Below are positions 46,764-55,378 of a stretch of DNA of 64,000 nucleotides, in pieces (positions within the stretch are counted from its first letter, which is position 1; each line of letters opens with the position of its first letter). Source of the DNA: Leptolyngbya sp. FACHB-60 (GTDB lineage: Bacteria > Cyanobacteriota > Cyanobacteriia > Phormidesmidales > Phormidesmidaceae); the NCBI RefSeq assembly GCF_014695775.1, contig NZ_JACJOX010000036.1:1-64000 (forward strand), written 5' to 3'. The position numbers and the translations under genes were made by a program. The notes under the pieces are model-generated. The model searched no databases. It was not told the DNA's origin and was given only the letters and a program-made list of their open reading frames with translations.

Positions 46764-46804
46764 AGAAGTTGAATTATCCAACTTCTTAGGTTTTCCTGGG
46801 CTTT
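46746..46804 (+). promoter_or_regulatory. Alternative stem in the guanidine riboswitch expression platform
   Basis: AAAGCCCGGG (46746-46755), the 3' conserved part of the aptamer, can pair with CCTGGGCTTT (46795-46804), one G-U included. Inside this loop AGAAGTTG/CAACTTCT (46764-46786) makes a hairpin. Aptamer and long stem exclude each other, so guanidine binding would free the message from this alternative structure. Inference from complementarity; the U run after it is weak. Confidence 0.55.
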
Positions 46805-46866
46805 GCTATACCTGGCCTGGGAATCGCGTTTAGTCTAGTGCTCAATTAACCCTGCGAGGCTTTTCG

Positions 46867-48063
46867 ATGACTACCGACCCCTCCAACGATCCCGTGTTTC
46901 AAAGCCCCAACGGTGCTTCGAGCGAGGCCCAGCGCGCCTTGGAGATGGAAGCCCGCCTGCCTCTGACCGGCTGGCAGCAGGAGGTTTCTCAAGGGCTGGA
47001 GTACGGCCTAGAGGCAGCGGCGAGTATTCGCGATCGCACCATTCCTACCTTCTCTCGCGGTGAGCTGCCCCACTACGCGGGCATCAACACCTTTCTCAAA
47101 GCGCCCTACGTCGAAGACGTGCGCAAGGTGGGTGAGTACGATGTGGCGATCGTTGGCATTCCCCACGACTCCGGTACCACCTACCGTCCCGGCACCCGCT
47201 TTGGCCCCCAGGGGATTCGCCGCATCTCCGCCCTCTACACCCCCTATAACTTTGAAATGGGGATTGATCTGCGCGAGAGCATTACCCTCTGCGACGTGGG
47301 CGACGTGTTCACCATCCCCGCTAACAACGAAAAATCCTTCGACCAGATTTCCAAAGGTGTGGCCCACGTGTTTGCCTCGGGCGCGTTCCCGATTTTGCTG
47401 GGGGGCGACCACTCCATTGGCTTCCCCACGGTGCGGGGCATCTGCCGCCACCTGGGCGACAAAAAAGTAGGGATCATCCACTTCGATCGCCACGTTGACA
47501 CCCAGGAGACTGACCTGGATGAGCGCATGCACACCTGCCCCTGGTTCCACGCCACCAATATGGCCAATGCCCCGGCCAAAAACCTGGTGCAGATGGGCAT
47601 CGGCGGTTGGCAGGTACCCCGCCAGGGGGTGAAGGTGTGCCGCGAGCGGGCCACCAACATTCTCACCGTTACTGACATCACTGAGATGGGCCTCGATGCC
47701 GCCGCCGACTTTGCGATCGCCCGCGCCACCGACGGCACCGACTGCGTCTGGATTAGCTTCGACATCGACTGCATTGACGCGGGCTTTGTGCCCGGCACCG
47801 GCTGGCCCGAACCCGGCGGTCTGCTGCCCCGCGAAGCCCTCTACCTGCTCAAGCGCATCGTGCAAGAAACCACCGTTTGCGGCATCGAAGTGGTCGAAGT
47901 CTCGCCTCCCTACGATGTCAGCGACATGACGGCACTAATGGCAACCCGCGTAATTTGCGACACCATGGCCCACCTGGTGAAGTCGGGTCAGCTGCCCCGC
48001 CGTGAAAAGCCCAGCTACATCCATGAAGAAGCGAATATGAGTGTGGACGAGCCGTGGCAGTAG
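46867..48063 (+). CDS. gdmH: Guanidine hydrolase (GdmH-type, ureohydrolase superfamily)
   Basis: 398 residues of the arginase/agmatinase superfamily. Metal ligands are all present: GGDHSIGF, the DxHxD motif HFDRHVDTQ, and SFDIDCIDAG. A long N-terminal extension of about 70 residues and the PGTGWPEPGG segment set it apart from agmatinases. In Synechocystis the homologue of this type, sll1077, was shown to be a nickel-dependent guanidine hydrolase, with HypA/HypB-type chaperones alongside. The guanidine-I riboswitch upstream and hypA-hypB downstream here match that arrangement exactly. Products would be ammonia and urea. Older databases call it agmatinase or SpeB. Confidence 0.88.
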   Translation: MTTDPSNDPVFQSPNGASSEAQRALEMEARLPLTGWQQEVSQGLEYGLEAAASIRDRTIPTFSRGELPHYAGINTFLKAPYVEDVRKVGEYDVAIVGIPHDSGTTYRPGTRFGPQGIRRISALYTPYNFEMGIDLRESITLCDVGDVFTIPANNEKSFDQISKGVAHVFASGAFPILLGGDHSIGFPTVRGICRHLGDKKVGIIHFDRHVDTQETDLDERMHTCPWFHATNMANAPAKNLVQMGIGGWQVPRQGVKVCRERATNILTVTDITEMGLDAAADFAIARATDGTDCVWISFDIDCIDAGFVPGTGWPEPGGLLPREALYLLKRIVQETTVCGIEVVEVSPPYDVSDMTALMATRVICDTMAHLVKSGQLPRREKPSYIHEEANMSVDEPWQ

Positions 48064-48065
48064 GA

Positions 48066-48150
48066 AAGTTTTGAGTTTTAAGTTTTGAATTTTGAGTTAA
48101 AGCTCTGTCGGTAGAACTCAACACTCAAAACTAAGAACTTAGAACTCAAC
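48066..48150. repeat. AT-rich dispersed inverted repeat, copy 2
   Basis: AGTTTTGAGTTTTAAGTTTT and GAATTTTGAGTT face AACTCAACACTCAAAACT and AACTTAGAACTCAAC, followed by a C/T tract to the hypA start. Same family as 4875-4926, again just after a stop codon and before a co-directional gene. Confidence 0.75.
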
Positions 48151-48191
48151 ACCCCCTCATTCCCTCTCCTCATCCTTCCCTGTTCCCCGCC

Positions 48192-48584
48192 ATGCACGAA
48201 ACCGACATGACCAAGGCTCTGATTCTCACCGTGCGCGACTGGTGGGAATCGCAGCCCGATCGCCCCAACATCACCAAAATTCATCTAATGGTGGGGCAGT
48301 TTACCTGTGTGGAACCGGCAGGGTTGCAGTTTGCCTTTGAAGTGCAAACCCGCCAGACGTTTCTTGAAAATGCTGACCTGGTGATTCAAGACGTACCCCT
48401 GGTGGCCTTTTGCCACCCCTGCCAACAGGAGTATCGACCCGAAATTGGGCGACAATACGCTTGCCCCACCTGCCAAGCGCCGATGGATGACATTCGCTCG
48501 GGGCGGGAGTTAAAGATCGATCGCATTGAGTACGATGGCGCAGAGGTGGGCAACCTCACCCCCAACCCTGCCACCACCCGATAA
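48192..48584 (+). CDS. hypA: HypA-type nickel chaperone
   Basis: 130 residues: the N-terminal [10 protein letters not shown] contains the Ni-binding His2-Glu3, and the zinc loop has CHPC and CPTC. HypA passes nickel for enzyme maturation. Co-located with a ureohydrolase and HypB and with no hydrogenase genes in view, it most likely serves the guanidine hydrolase, as in Synechocystis. C-terminal 20 residues are a short extension. Confidence 0.92.
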   Translation: MHETDMTKALILTVRDWWESQPDRPNITKIHLMVGQFTCVEPAGLQFAFEVQTRQTFLENADLVIQDVPLVAFCHPCQQEYRPEIGRQYACPTCQAPMDDIRSGRELKIDRIEYDGAEVGNLTPNPATTR

Positions 48585-48601
48585 CCCCAAAAGAGACCTC
48601 T

Positions 48602-49303
48602 ATGCACCAAACTTTTGACGCCGCCCTGGGTATCGATCTGCTCCATGTCAACCAGGCGGGGGCCGACCACAACCGCGCCCACTTCGACGGGTGGGGCATC
48701 ACCTGCATGAATATCATGAGCAGCCCTGGGGCAGGTAAGACAGCGCTACTGGAGCGCACGTTGGAAGGGCTGCACGGGGATCTAGCGATCGCCGTCATCG
48801 AAGGCGATATGACCACCGAACTCGATGCCGATCGCCTGCGCCAATACGGGGTGCCGGTGGTAGCGATCAACACGGGGCGATCGTGCCACCTAGACGCCAA
48901 AATGGTCGCGGGTGGCATCCACACCCTAGAGCATCAGCACGACCCAAATGCCCTCGATCTGGTGCTGGTCGAAAACGTGGGTAACCTGGTCTGCCCCGCC
49001 GAATTTGAGGTGGGCGAACACGCCAAAGTCGCCCTGCTGAGCATCACTGAGGGAGAAGACAAGCCTCTCAAGTATCCGATTATGTTTCAAGAGGCCGACT
49101 GCCTGCTGATCACAAAGGTAGATTTGGCTCCCTACCTAGACGTGAACATAGAGCAGATCGCGGCCAACGTGCGGCAGATGAATCCCCACTGCACAATCAT
49201 TTCAGTTTCGGCTAAGACTGGCGAAGGATTAGAGGAATGGTTTGATTGGGTGCGATCGCGCGTACAGGCGTCAACTTCAACCAAGACCCCTACCCACACC
49301 TAG
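48602..49303 (+). CDS. hypB: HypB-type GTPase for nickel insertion
   Basis: 233 residues. Walker [13 protein letters not shown], the metal-site [11 protein letters not shown], the [13 protein letters not shown] block and KVDL GTP motif are intact. It lacks a His-rich N-terminal stretch, so it would not store nickel. It follows hypA by 17 bases. Together with the ureohydrolase it forms the metal-loading part of the guanidine-degradation unit. Confidence 0.95.
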   Translation: MHQTFDAALGIDLLHVNQAGADHNRAHFDGWGITCMNIMSSPGAGKTALLERTLEGLHGDLAIAVIEGDMTTELDADRLRQYGVPVVAINTGRSCHLDAKMVAGGIHTLEHQHDPNALDLVLVENVGNLVCPAEFEVGEHAKVALLSITEGEDKPLKYPIMFQEADCLLITKVDLAPYLDVNIEQIAANVRQMNPHCTIISVSAKTGEGLEEWFDWVRSRVQASTSTKTPTHT

Positions 49304-49388
49304 GCTGCATCGCTGCGCGGCTGCACTCCGTTGTTTGTGCTCCCCACTATTTAAGAGAGATCAGAAAGGGGAGACATCCGGCGGGCCG

Positions 49389-49916
49389 CTAAGACGGCCC
49401 CAGCAGTCGCCGCATAGCACCGCCAACAACCCGCTTCATCTGCTGCTTGCGCCGCCAGTGCTGAAATTCTTTGCGGTAGCCATACTCATTGGGGCGGTAG
49501 ATACGCCAGGCATCCCAGCTGAGCTTCAGACCCCAGGGTGCCACCGTCAGGTATAAGAAAGCCTTCACCAGCCCACCCCAAAATCCAACACCACCTGTCA
49601 GCACCAAAAACAGCAGCAAGAAACCGCCATAGATAGCGAATCGAGACAACCCATGGTGAAATCGCTGCTGGCGCTGGCTATCGAATAGCCTTTGGTCGGC
49701 AAGTTCGTACTTTTTTATATCCCACTCGCGCTCAGCAGCGGCGATCGTGTCAGCAGAGATGCCCAGTTCGTCGGCAATTTCTAATAGCTGGGCGCGGGAA
49801 AGCTCACCTGACTCGGTTTGACGGGCGATCGCAATACTCAAAATCTGCTGAGCATCCTCAGCCGGGTATAAAAACTCACCACTGCTGGTGTAAACATCCG
49901 TCGCCAAATCTGCCAT
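49389..49916 (-). CDS. 2TM domain protein
   Basis: 175 residues from ATG 49916 (GAGAGG upstream fits it better than the GTG at 49922). N-terminal half is soluble with a helix-turn-like ELSRAQLLEIADELGISADTI; two membrane helices follow at about 98-118 and 122-145, then a basic tail. This 2TM arrangement recurs in cyanobacteria without known function. Confidence 0.75.
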   Translation of the reverse strand: MADLATDVYTSSGEFLYPAEDAQQILSIAIARQTESGELSRAQLLEIADELGISADTIAAAEREWDIKKYELADQRLFDSQRQQRFHHGLSRFAIYGGFLLLFLVLTGGVGFWGGLVKAFLYLTVAPWGLKLSWDAWRIYRPNEYGYRKEFQHWRRKQQMKRVVGGAMRRLLGPS

Positions 49917-50095
49917 CGTCACCCTCTCGGCTGAGATTCCCTCCTTTCTTTTATAAACAAAAACTAAAGCGTTGGGGGGATCGGTTGCGGTACGGAAAAC
50001 CTGTTGGCACAGGCTCTAAGGCCAATTGGTGAACACTGCACCGATTTGGGAATGCTAGCGCTTGGATACGCATCTTAACCATCGGAGTGTGCACT

Positions 50096-50476
50096 ATGAC
50101 TCAACTGGTCCCTATCCGCCTAGAGGATGGCACCGAGATCTACATGGAGGCCACCGACGACGTGGTTGCTCCAGACTCGGCTCCAGCCCCCTACGCCGAT
50201 CCCTATGCTGAAACCACCCGCACCGCCAAGGGTTTCAACATGACCGCCCCAGCAGCCCAGGTTCACGCTGCCCAGAGTTTTAAGGCCATTGAAGGCACCA
50301 TTCGCACCTATACCAGCTACACCATGAATGCCTTCAAAGATATGGCCACCGCTAATGTCGAAAAAGTCACCCTAGAGTTTGGCCTCAAGGTCGGCGGAGA
50401 GGCAGGCGTTCCTTATGTTACTAAAGGCACAGCAGAGAGCAACTTGAAAATTACAGTAGAGTGCTCGTTCAACTAA
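50096..50476 (+). CDS. CU044_2847/Trypco1-type family protein
   Basis: 126 residues from ATG 50096. The segment LVPIRLEDGTEIYMEATDDV, the IEGTIRTYTSYTMNAFKDM helix and the end KVTLEFGLKVGGEAGVPYV with TAESNLKITVECSF match the CU044_2847 family. Members have been described as trypsin-coupled (Trypco1) domains in bacterial conflict and effector systems. No protease or NTPase partner is adjacent here, so the role is open. Confidence 0.8.
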   Translation: MTQLVPIRLEDGTEIYMEATDDVVAPDSAPAPYADPYAETTRTAKGFNMTAPAAQVHAAQSFKAIEGTIRTYTSYTMNAFKDMATANVEKVTLEFGLKVGGEAGVPYVTKGTAESNLKITVECSFN

Positions 50477-50510
50477 ACCGCCTTTAGACCTAGAAATCAT
50501 CGTCACCCAG

Positions 50511-50564
50511 CCGGGTTTCTGCCAAAATAGCCAGCTTTTGTTGGCTACCCTGGCAGAAACCCGG
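50511..50564 (+). terminator. Terminator or repeat hairpin downstream of the Trypco1-type gene
   Basis: CCGGGTTTCTGCCA (50511-50524) pairs exactly with TGGCAGAAACCCGG (50551-50564); an inner stem AGCCA/TGGCT (50529-50533, 50542-50546) may form. TTTTTG follows, so it suits a plus-strand terminator. CCGGGTTTCT inverted repeats are dispersed in many cyanobacterial genomes. Confidence 0.75.
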
Positions 50565-50570
50565 TTTTTG

Positions 50571-50598
50571 TTGTGCCAATTCTGGGCCGATGTATAAT
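50571..50598 (+). promoter_or_regulatory. Candidate sigma70-type promoter
   Basis: TTGTGC (50571-50576) and a perfect TATAAT (50593-50598) stand 16 bases apart. It lies just after the terminator and about 240 bases before the next gene, giving a long 5' leader. The leader (50600-50844) has no ORF or named structure. Confidence 0.55.
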
Positions 50599-50844
50599 GA
50601 TCTGATGTATAGATCCTAGAAATCACAGGTATTTTCTGCATTCTGTTTATTGTTAATGAGATGCAGCAGGCCTTAGGTCTTCAGGATGTTTGATAATTCC
50701 CACGGTAGATCGGTCGCTAGACCGTTCTCAGGAAACCTATCGCTGCGCTACCCTTCCCTTAGGCTGGGTTTCATCGTCTTTAAGATCGCTCCTGAACGTT
50801 CCTGGAAATCCTAACTAACATCACCACTACAAGGGAATGAGATC

Positions 50845-51522
50845 TTGCAGGGATTGACGAGGGAAAAACCTATCTTAATCACCTGTTGCGCTGCCGGTGG
50901 TGCGTTGTTTATTTTGACGATGCTGGTCAAAACCGGCACGGGAAGAACGCCATCGCTGCCGCCTCCCCCTCCCAGTGCAGAAAGTTTGAACGTTCAGACC
51001 GTACCGGTGCCATCGCCGCCCACCGCTGGCCAAGAGCTACAGCAAGACCGCTTTGAGCGCGATCTGAACCGACAGCAAGATCTGGTAAACAGCTTACAAG
51101 ACGAGCTGCGCGCCCAGGAGAATCTAGCCGATGACCTCAAGGCCCAGCTCGAACGTCAGCAGGCCGAAACGCAAGCTGTGCGGGAGCAACTCGACACCTA
51201 CCAGACGGCAGTGGAGGAGATGACCTCCCAGCAGGTGCGGCTGATTGAGTCGATACCACGCAACAACGAGACTCAGACCATGCTGCTGTGGGGCATTTTG
51301 GGGCTGTTTATGCTGCTGGTGCTGGGCGGCGGCACGGCCTTTGCAGTTATTGCCTTATGGCTTATGCACCTGCAGCGGCGCACCTATCAGCCGCCACCCC
51401 AGCCGATGATGTATCCGGTGCGCATGCCGCCCAATCCCTACTTTTATTACGAAAAGCAGCCCCTGCCGCCGCCGGCCCAGCCGCAGCCCTACATCCAGTA
51501 CGACGTTAGACCCTATGAATAG
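50845..51522 (+). CDS. Hypothetical membrane protein with coiled coil
   Basis: 225 residues from a TTG start. A hydrophobic N-terminal segment (10-28) is followed by a Pro-rich stretch, a heptad-repeat coiled coil from about 63 to 130 (QDLVNSLQDELRAQ, LADDLKAQLERQQAETQ), a second membrane span (LLWGILGLFMLLVLGGGTAF, about 151-175), and a Pro/Tyr-rich tail. Two spans put the coiled coil outside the cytoplasm. Family unknown to me. Its promoter stands alone; its nearness to the Trypco1-type gene may be accidental. Confidence 0.65.
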   Translation: MQGLTREKPILITCCAAGGALFILTMLVKTGTGRTPSLPPPPPSAESLNVQTVPVPSPPTAGQELQQDRFERDLNRQQDLVNSLQDELRAQENLADDLKAQLERQQAETQAVREQLDTYQTAVEEMTSQQVRLIESIPRNNETQTMLLWGILGLFMLLVLGGGTAFAVIALWLMHLQRRTYQPPPQPMMYPVRMPPNPYFYYEKQPLPPPAQPQPYIQYDVRPYE

Positions 51523-51637
51523 GGTTACTGCCCTGCAATGGCGCAGGGATACAGAGGGTTTAAGATTCCCGGTGTAAGGTTTAAGGGGTAGTACAATGCC
51601 CTGACCCTTTGCTGATGTCATCTAACCCCTAACGACA

Positions 51638-54619
51638 ATGGCTATGACCCTTACCCAGGTTTGGGGTGCCTTTTTAATCTTTGTGCTGTCTCCCGTAGTG
51701 GGTGGGCTACCCCTGACGGGGTGGTCGACTCGACTGCTCTCGGGGAAACGGCTGCGGCGAGTGGGCACGGGCAATGTCGGCGTGTCGGCTGCTTTTTACC
51801 ACGGGGGCAAAGTAGCGGGCATTGTGGCAGTGCTGCTGGAGGCAGCCAAGGGCATTGGGGTCGTGCTGCTGGCGCGTTATTACTTTCCGGCAGACCCGGT
51901 GTGGGAAATTATCGCTCTGATTGGGCTGGTGATGGGCCGCTACTGGTTTGCCAAGGGAGCGGGCACCACTAACGTGGTGTGGGGGGTTGCGGCGTACGAC
52001 TGGCCGACGGCGCTGCTGACGTTTATGCTCAGCGGGCTGGGGTTTACCATCTTTCGCGAGCGGCGTCAGGGTCGGCTGCTGTCGCTGGTGTTGCTGCCGC
52101 TGATCACCGCTCTGCGCCACTCAGATGGAGAGCTGGTGTTGGCGATGTCTTGCCTTAGCGGGCTGATCGCCTGGATTTATCAAAAGCTACCTGACGATCT
52201 CGATTTGCCTGACGATGAAGGACGATTGGAGTCTCGCACCATGTTTCGGTTTTTTCGCGGCGATCGCGCCCTTGTTGCCCTTGATCGCCCCCTTGACCCC
52301 GCTAAGTTTGGCCACAAAGCAGCCGCTCTGGGTCAGCTAACGGCCTGGGGCTACCCGGTGCCGCGCGGCTATGTGCTGCCCGCCGGAGATGACCCGACCG
52401 CTCTGCTGGCGATCGCCGAGCCCTCCCCCACCCAGCCCCTCGCTGTCCGCTCCTCGGCCCAGGACGAAGACACGGGCACGGCCTCGGCGGCGGGAGTCTA
52501 CCAGTCATTTTTGAATATCACCAGCCAGGAGGCGCTGGCGGCGGCGATCGTGCGAGTGTTCTCGTCCTATAACGCGCCTCAAGCAAAGGCCTATCGGCAG
52601 AGCAAGGGGTTGCCCGAGCAGGGGCTGGCGGTGATTGTGCAGCAGCAGGTGCAGGGGCAGTTTTCGGGGGTGGCCTTTAGCCGTGACCCGATTGCCCGCT
52701 GCGGTGATGCGGTGGTGATCGAGGCGCTGCCCGGCGGGGCCGACCAGGTGGTGGGGGGGCAGGTGACACCCGAACAGTATCGGGTGCTGGTGCAGCCCGA
52801 CGATGTGCCCCCCCTTGCGGCGATCGCCGAGGCCGATTGGCAGCTCTCCGACGCGCTGACGCTGACGGTAGAAGGTCAAGGCCAGACCCCCTCGCGGCTG
52901 CTTCAACAAGTGGCCTACCTGGCTCGCCACCTAGAGAGCCGCTACCAGGGCGTTCCCCAAGACATTGAGTGGAGCTTTGACGGCAACACCCTATGGCTGT
53001 TGCAGAGCCGACCCATCACCACACTGCAACCACTGTGGACACGCAAGATCGCCGCCGAGGTGATCCCCGGCACGATTCGTCCGCTGACTTGGTCGATCAA
53101 CCGGCCCTTGACCTGCGGCGTGTGGGGCGAGATTTTTACGGTGGTGCTGGGCGATCGCGCCCGTGGGCTTGACTTTGAAGCTACCGCTACGCTGCACCAC
53201 GCCCACGCCTACTTCAACGCCACGCTGCTGGGGGACATCTTCCGCCGCATGGGCCTGCCGGCCGAAAGCCTGGAGTTTTTGACCCGCGGAGCTAAGTTTA
53301 GCCGCCCTCCCCTCGGCTCCACGCTGCGGAATATACCCGGTCTGGTGCGCCTGCTGCGCCGTGAGCTCAAGCTGGAGCAGCAGTTTACCCAGGAGAATCG
53401 CGATCGCTTTGAGCCCGCCCTCCAAGCCTTAGCCAGTACCCCTAGGGATGCCCTCACGCCCCAGGAATTGCTCGACCGAGTAGATACGATTCTTGAGCTG
53501 TTGAAGCGGGTCACCTACTACAACATCCTTGGCCCGCTTAGCTTTGCCCTGCGCCGCGCCCTGCTCAAGGTGCCGGAAGAAAGCCTCAACCCCATGCAAA
53601 ACGCCGAGATTGCCGCTTTGGAGGCATTGCGGGCGATCGCCCAAGACATTCGACAGACGCTTTCAAAGCCCGAGCTGGCTCGCATTACCGACAGCTCGTC
53701 GCTGATGACAGCCCTGGCTGAGAGCACCGACGGCGAATCGTTGCTCAAGGCCATGGGGCAATTTATTGAGCAGTATGGCTACCTTAGCCCCGTGGGCACC
53801 GACATTGCCGTGGCCACGTGGCAAGAAAGCCCTGGCCCAGTGCGCGAACTGCTAGCCCAGTTTGTGCAGCAGCCACCACCTCCAAAAACTGCCGCCATTG
53901 CACCCCAGGGCAAAGCCACCACCGTGCAGCGTCGCCTCGATCTCAAGGGACAGGTGAATACCATCTACAACCGCCTGCTAGCTGAGCTGCGCTGGAGTGT
54001 TTTAGCCCTAGCAACCCAGTGGCAAGAGCAAGGGCGTTTGCAGGAACGGGATGACATCTTCTTGCTTACATTGGAGGAAATTCAAGAGTTGGTAACGGGG
54101 CGTGAAACGCCCGATTGGAGGGGGGTGCGGGAGCGGATTGGCGATCGCAAAGCCCAGTATGAGCGAGACAAGAAGATGCGCGCCGTTCCCTACCTGGTGT
54201 TTGGCAACGAGCCTCCCAGCCGCCAGCTTCCCCTCATGCCCACCGCCACCGTGCAGCAAAAGCTCACCGGCATTGGTGCCAGCGCTGGCACCGTCGCGGG
54301 CCCAGTGGTGGTAGTGACCCAGCTTGAATCTGTGACCGCTACCGAAGGCCCCTTCATTCTGGTGGTGCCCTACACCGATGCCGGCTGGGCACCCCTGCTG
54401 GCCCGTGCCCAGGGGCTGATTGCCGAAGTGGGCGGTCGTCTCTCCCACGGGGCGATCATCGCCCGCGAGTACGGCATTCCCGCCGTTATGGATGTGACCA
54501 ACGCCACCCAGCGGCTGCACACCGGCCAGTGGGTGCGCGTCAACGGCGAAACTGGCACCGTGGAGGTACTGGAGCCACCACGGGGTGAACCCATAGGCCT
54601 TGAGCCAGGCAAAACCTGA
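51638..54619 (+). CDS. PlsY-like acyltransferase fused to PEP-synthase/rifampin-phosphotransferase-like domains
   Basis: 993 residues. Residues 1-190 are a five- or six-helix membrane domain resembling PlsY (GTGNVGVSAAFYHGG, AKGAGTTN). Residues about 225-460 are a pyruvate-phosphate dikinase N-terminal ATP-grasp domain (AVRSSAQDEDTGTASAAGVYQSFLN, DIEWSFDGNTLWLLQSRP). A middle helical domain follows (PGTIRPLTWSIN), then at about 870-970 the phosphohistidine swivel domain GGRLSHGAIIAREYGIPAV. The PEP-binding TIM barrel is absent, as in rifampin phosphotransferase. Such a fusion could phosphorylate a lipid-linked acceptor, but the substrate is unknown. PlsY motif 3 is degenerate. Confidence 0.82.
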   Translation: MAMTLTQVWGAFLIFVLSPVVGGLPLTGWSTRLLSGKRLRRVGTGNVGVSAAFYHGGKVAGIVAVLLEAAKGIGVVLLARYYFPADPVWEIIALIGLVMGRYWFAKGAGTTNVVWGVAAYDWPTALLTFMLSGLGFTIFRERRQGRLLSLVLLPLITALRHSDGELVLAMSCLSGLIAWIYQKLPDDLDLPDDEGRLESRTMFRFFRGDRALVALDRPLDPAKFGHKAAALGQLTAWGYPVPRGYVLPAGDDPTALLAIAEPSPTQPLAVRSSAQDEDTGTASAAGVYQSFLNITSQEALAAAIVRVFSSYNAPQAKAYRQSKGLPEQGLAVIVQQQVQGQFSGVAFSRDPIARCGDAVVIEALPGGADQVVGGQVTPEQYRVLVQPDDVPPLAAIAEADWQLSDALTLTVEGQGQTPSRLLQQVAYLARHLESRYQGVPQDIEWSFDGNTLWLLQSRPITTLQPLWTRKIAAEVIPGTIRPLTWSINRPLTCGVWGEIFTVVLGDRARGLDFEATATLHHAHAYFNATLLGDIFRRMGLPAESLEFLTRGAKFSRPPLGSTLRNIPGLVRLLRRELKLEQQFTQENRDRFEPALQALASTPRDALTPQELLDRVDTILELLKRVTYYNILGPLSFALRRALLKVPEESLNPMQNAEIAALEALRAIAQDIRQTLSKPELARITDSSSLMTALAESTDGESLLKAMGQFIEQYGYLSPVGTDIAVATWQESPGPVRELLAQFVQQPPPPKTAAIAPQGKATTVQRRLDLKGQVNTIYNRLLAELRWSVLALATQWQEQGRLQERDDIFLLTLEEIQELVTGRETPDWRGVRERIGDRKAQYERDKKMRAVPYLVFGNEPPSRQLPLMPTATVQQKLTGIGASAGTVAGPVVVVTQLESVTATEGPFILVVPYTDAGWAPLLARAQGLIAEVGGRLSHGAIIAREYGIPAVMDVTNATQRLHTGQWVRVNGETGTVEVLEPPRGEPIGLEPGKT

Positions 54620-54748
54620 GATTGTCTCCTCTCTATCCACGGGCCTAGCCCGAATTAAGTAGAAATCCTTGGCAAATAAGTACAATTGAACTACTCTTGG
54701 TAATGCAACTGTACTGTTGCAGATTTCAGCCACTCAATTTTTGCAAAT

Positions 54749-55378
54749 ATGAATGGTCACCGTGGCGGGGCGCAAGCCCTGAGCTGGATTGTTGCGCTCA
54801 GCGTAGGCGTTAGCATTATGTCAGAACTCACCCAATCGACTCCCCAGGTCGTTGCCGAAGAGCAAGCGGTAGCCAAGGCACCGGTCAACCCTTGGCTAGG
54901 CGCGTCGTTTCCCCTAGAAAATTTTTCGCGCTACACGTCACCCTTTGGCTATCGGCAACACCCCATGGGAGGCAACCGTTTCCACTACGGGCTAGACCTG
55001 GCCGCCCCCATGGGCAGCTATATCCGCAGCTGGTGGGCAGGTAAAGTAGTTGAGGTACACGATCACACCGCCTGCGGCACCGCCGCCATCATTCAATCTG
55101 GCTTGTGGACCCACGTCTACTGCCACATGCAGGGCAGCATCGTGGTCGAAAAAGAAGGAGGCCGGGTACTGGTCGATCGCGACGGCGGCATAGAAATTCG
55201 CCAGGGGCAAATGGTAACCTCGGGCCAGCGCATTGGTCGGGTGGGCATGACCGGCAGCACCACCGGGCCGCACCTGCACTGGGGCCTCAAGTACGAAGGA
55301 GCCTGGGTTGACCCAGCGATGGTAATTAGGGCCGAAGCCGACTATCAGCAGCTACAGGCGACGCAAGCCGTAGATTAA
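54749..55378 (+). CDS. M23-family metallopeptidase
   Basis: 209 residues with an N-terminal hydrophobic signal or anchor (WIVALSVGVSIM). The peptidase M23 fold has YTSPFGYRQHP, zinc ligands HYGLDLA (HxxxD) and HLHWGL (HxH), typical of LytM-like endopeptidases acting on peptidoglycan. The C-terminus overlaps the convergent M28 gene by 27 bases. Catalytic residues complete, so an active enzyme is likely. Confidence 0.9.
   Translation: MNGHRGGAQALSWIVALSVGVSIMSELTQSTPQVVAEEQAVAKAPVNPWLGASFPLENFSRYTSPFGYRQHPMGGNRFHYGLDLAAPMGSYIRSWWAGKVVEVHDHTACGTAAIIQSGLWTHVYCHMQGSIVVEKEGGRVLVDRDGGIEIRQGQMVTSGQRIGRVGMTGSTTGPHLHWGLKYEGAWVDPAMVIRAEADYQQLQATQAVD

Noticed and set aside
47008..47865. Long open frame opposite the guanidine hydrolase gene
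   Set aside because: Same kind of antisense shadow, lacking any conserved domain, while the plus strand carries a complete ureohydrolase.
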